From the NCBI GenBank assembly GCA_018222665.1, contig JAAEZW010000134.1, positions 1 through 5,761 of the forward strand: a stretch of 5,761 nucleotides of DNA. The letters are read 5' to 3'. Below the pieces are notes generated by a model, which saw nothing but the letters and a program-made list of their open reading frames with translations, was not told the DNA's origin and ran no database searches. This stretch comes from Paracoccaceae bacterium (GTDB lineage: Bacteria > Pseudomonadota > Alphaproteobacteria > Rhodobacterales > Rhodobacteraceae). Shown here one piece after another: positions 5,757 to 5,761 of the stretch (position 1 is its first letter; each line of letters starts with the position of its first letter). The position numbers were made by a program, and so were the translations under genes.

Positions 5757-5761
5757 CGCAT

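Overview
The window looks like chromosome from an alphaproteobacterium of the Roseobacter group (Rhodobacteraceae). This rests on the protein types and their wording: a Pyl-free MttB-family methyltransferase with an Arg/Gly-rich leader, a small DUF6477-like protein, a DUF6456-like HTH protein, and a GMP synthase of the expected sequence. I recognise these from memory and no search was run. The genus cannot be named. Base composition looks moderate for this group, but I did not count it.

Layout from left to right. The minus strand opens with the first 46 codons of an EamA/DMT-type transporter (1-138), which continues beyond the left edge. Behind it on the same strand lies a broken glutathione S-transferase gene (197-795) with an in-frame TGA and a frame-breaking deletion. 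A divergent plus-strand gene (910-1290) encodes a four-helix DUF2306-type membrane protein. It ends directly against the stop of a minus-strand remnant of a cytochrome b561-type gene (1291-1509), which has lost its N-terminal half. Next on the minus strand is an intact guaA (1522-3081), followed by a roughly 190-bp divergent control region holding two 10-bp palindromes. The plus-strand mttB-family gene (3273-4817) comes next, and its stop codon overlaps that of the convergent DUF6477-like gene (4814-5116, minus).

A 205-bp intergenic region (5117-5321) carries an unusual set of repeated words: GTGATC/GATCAC four times, AACAATC/GATTGTT three times, and one near-CtrA-type site. It leads into a plus-strand HTH gene that is interrupted by an in-frame TAG at 5511-5513. 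Downstream, a good Shine-Dalgarno sequence and ATG could restart translation of the second half (5544-5756).

Functionally this is a mix of housekeeping (GMP synthesis), one-carbon or methylamine-type metabolism (the MttB homologue) and small lineage-specific proteins, not one pathway or operon. The most notable property is the density of damaged or split genes, three in under 6 kb, beside intact essential and accessory genes. I see no mobile element, CRISPR array, tRNA, rRNA or clear rho-independent terminator. I found no convincing novel multi-gene system; the best leads are the split HTH gene and the repeat-rich region in front of it.
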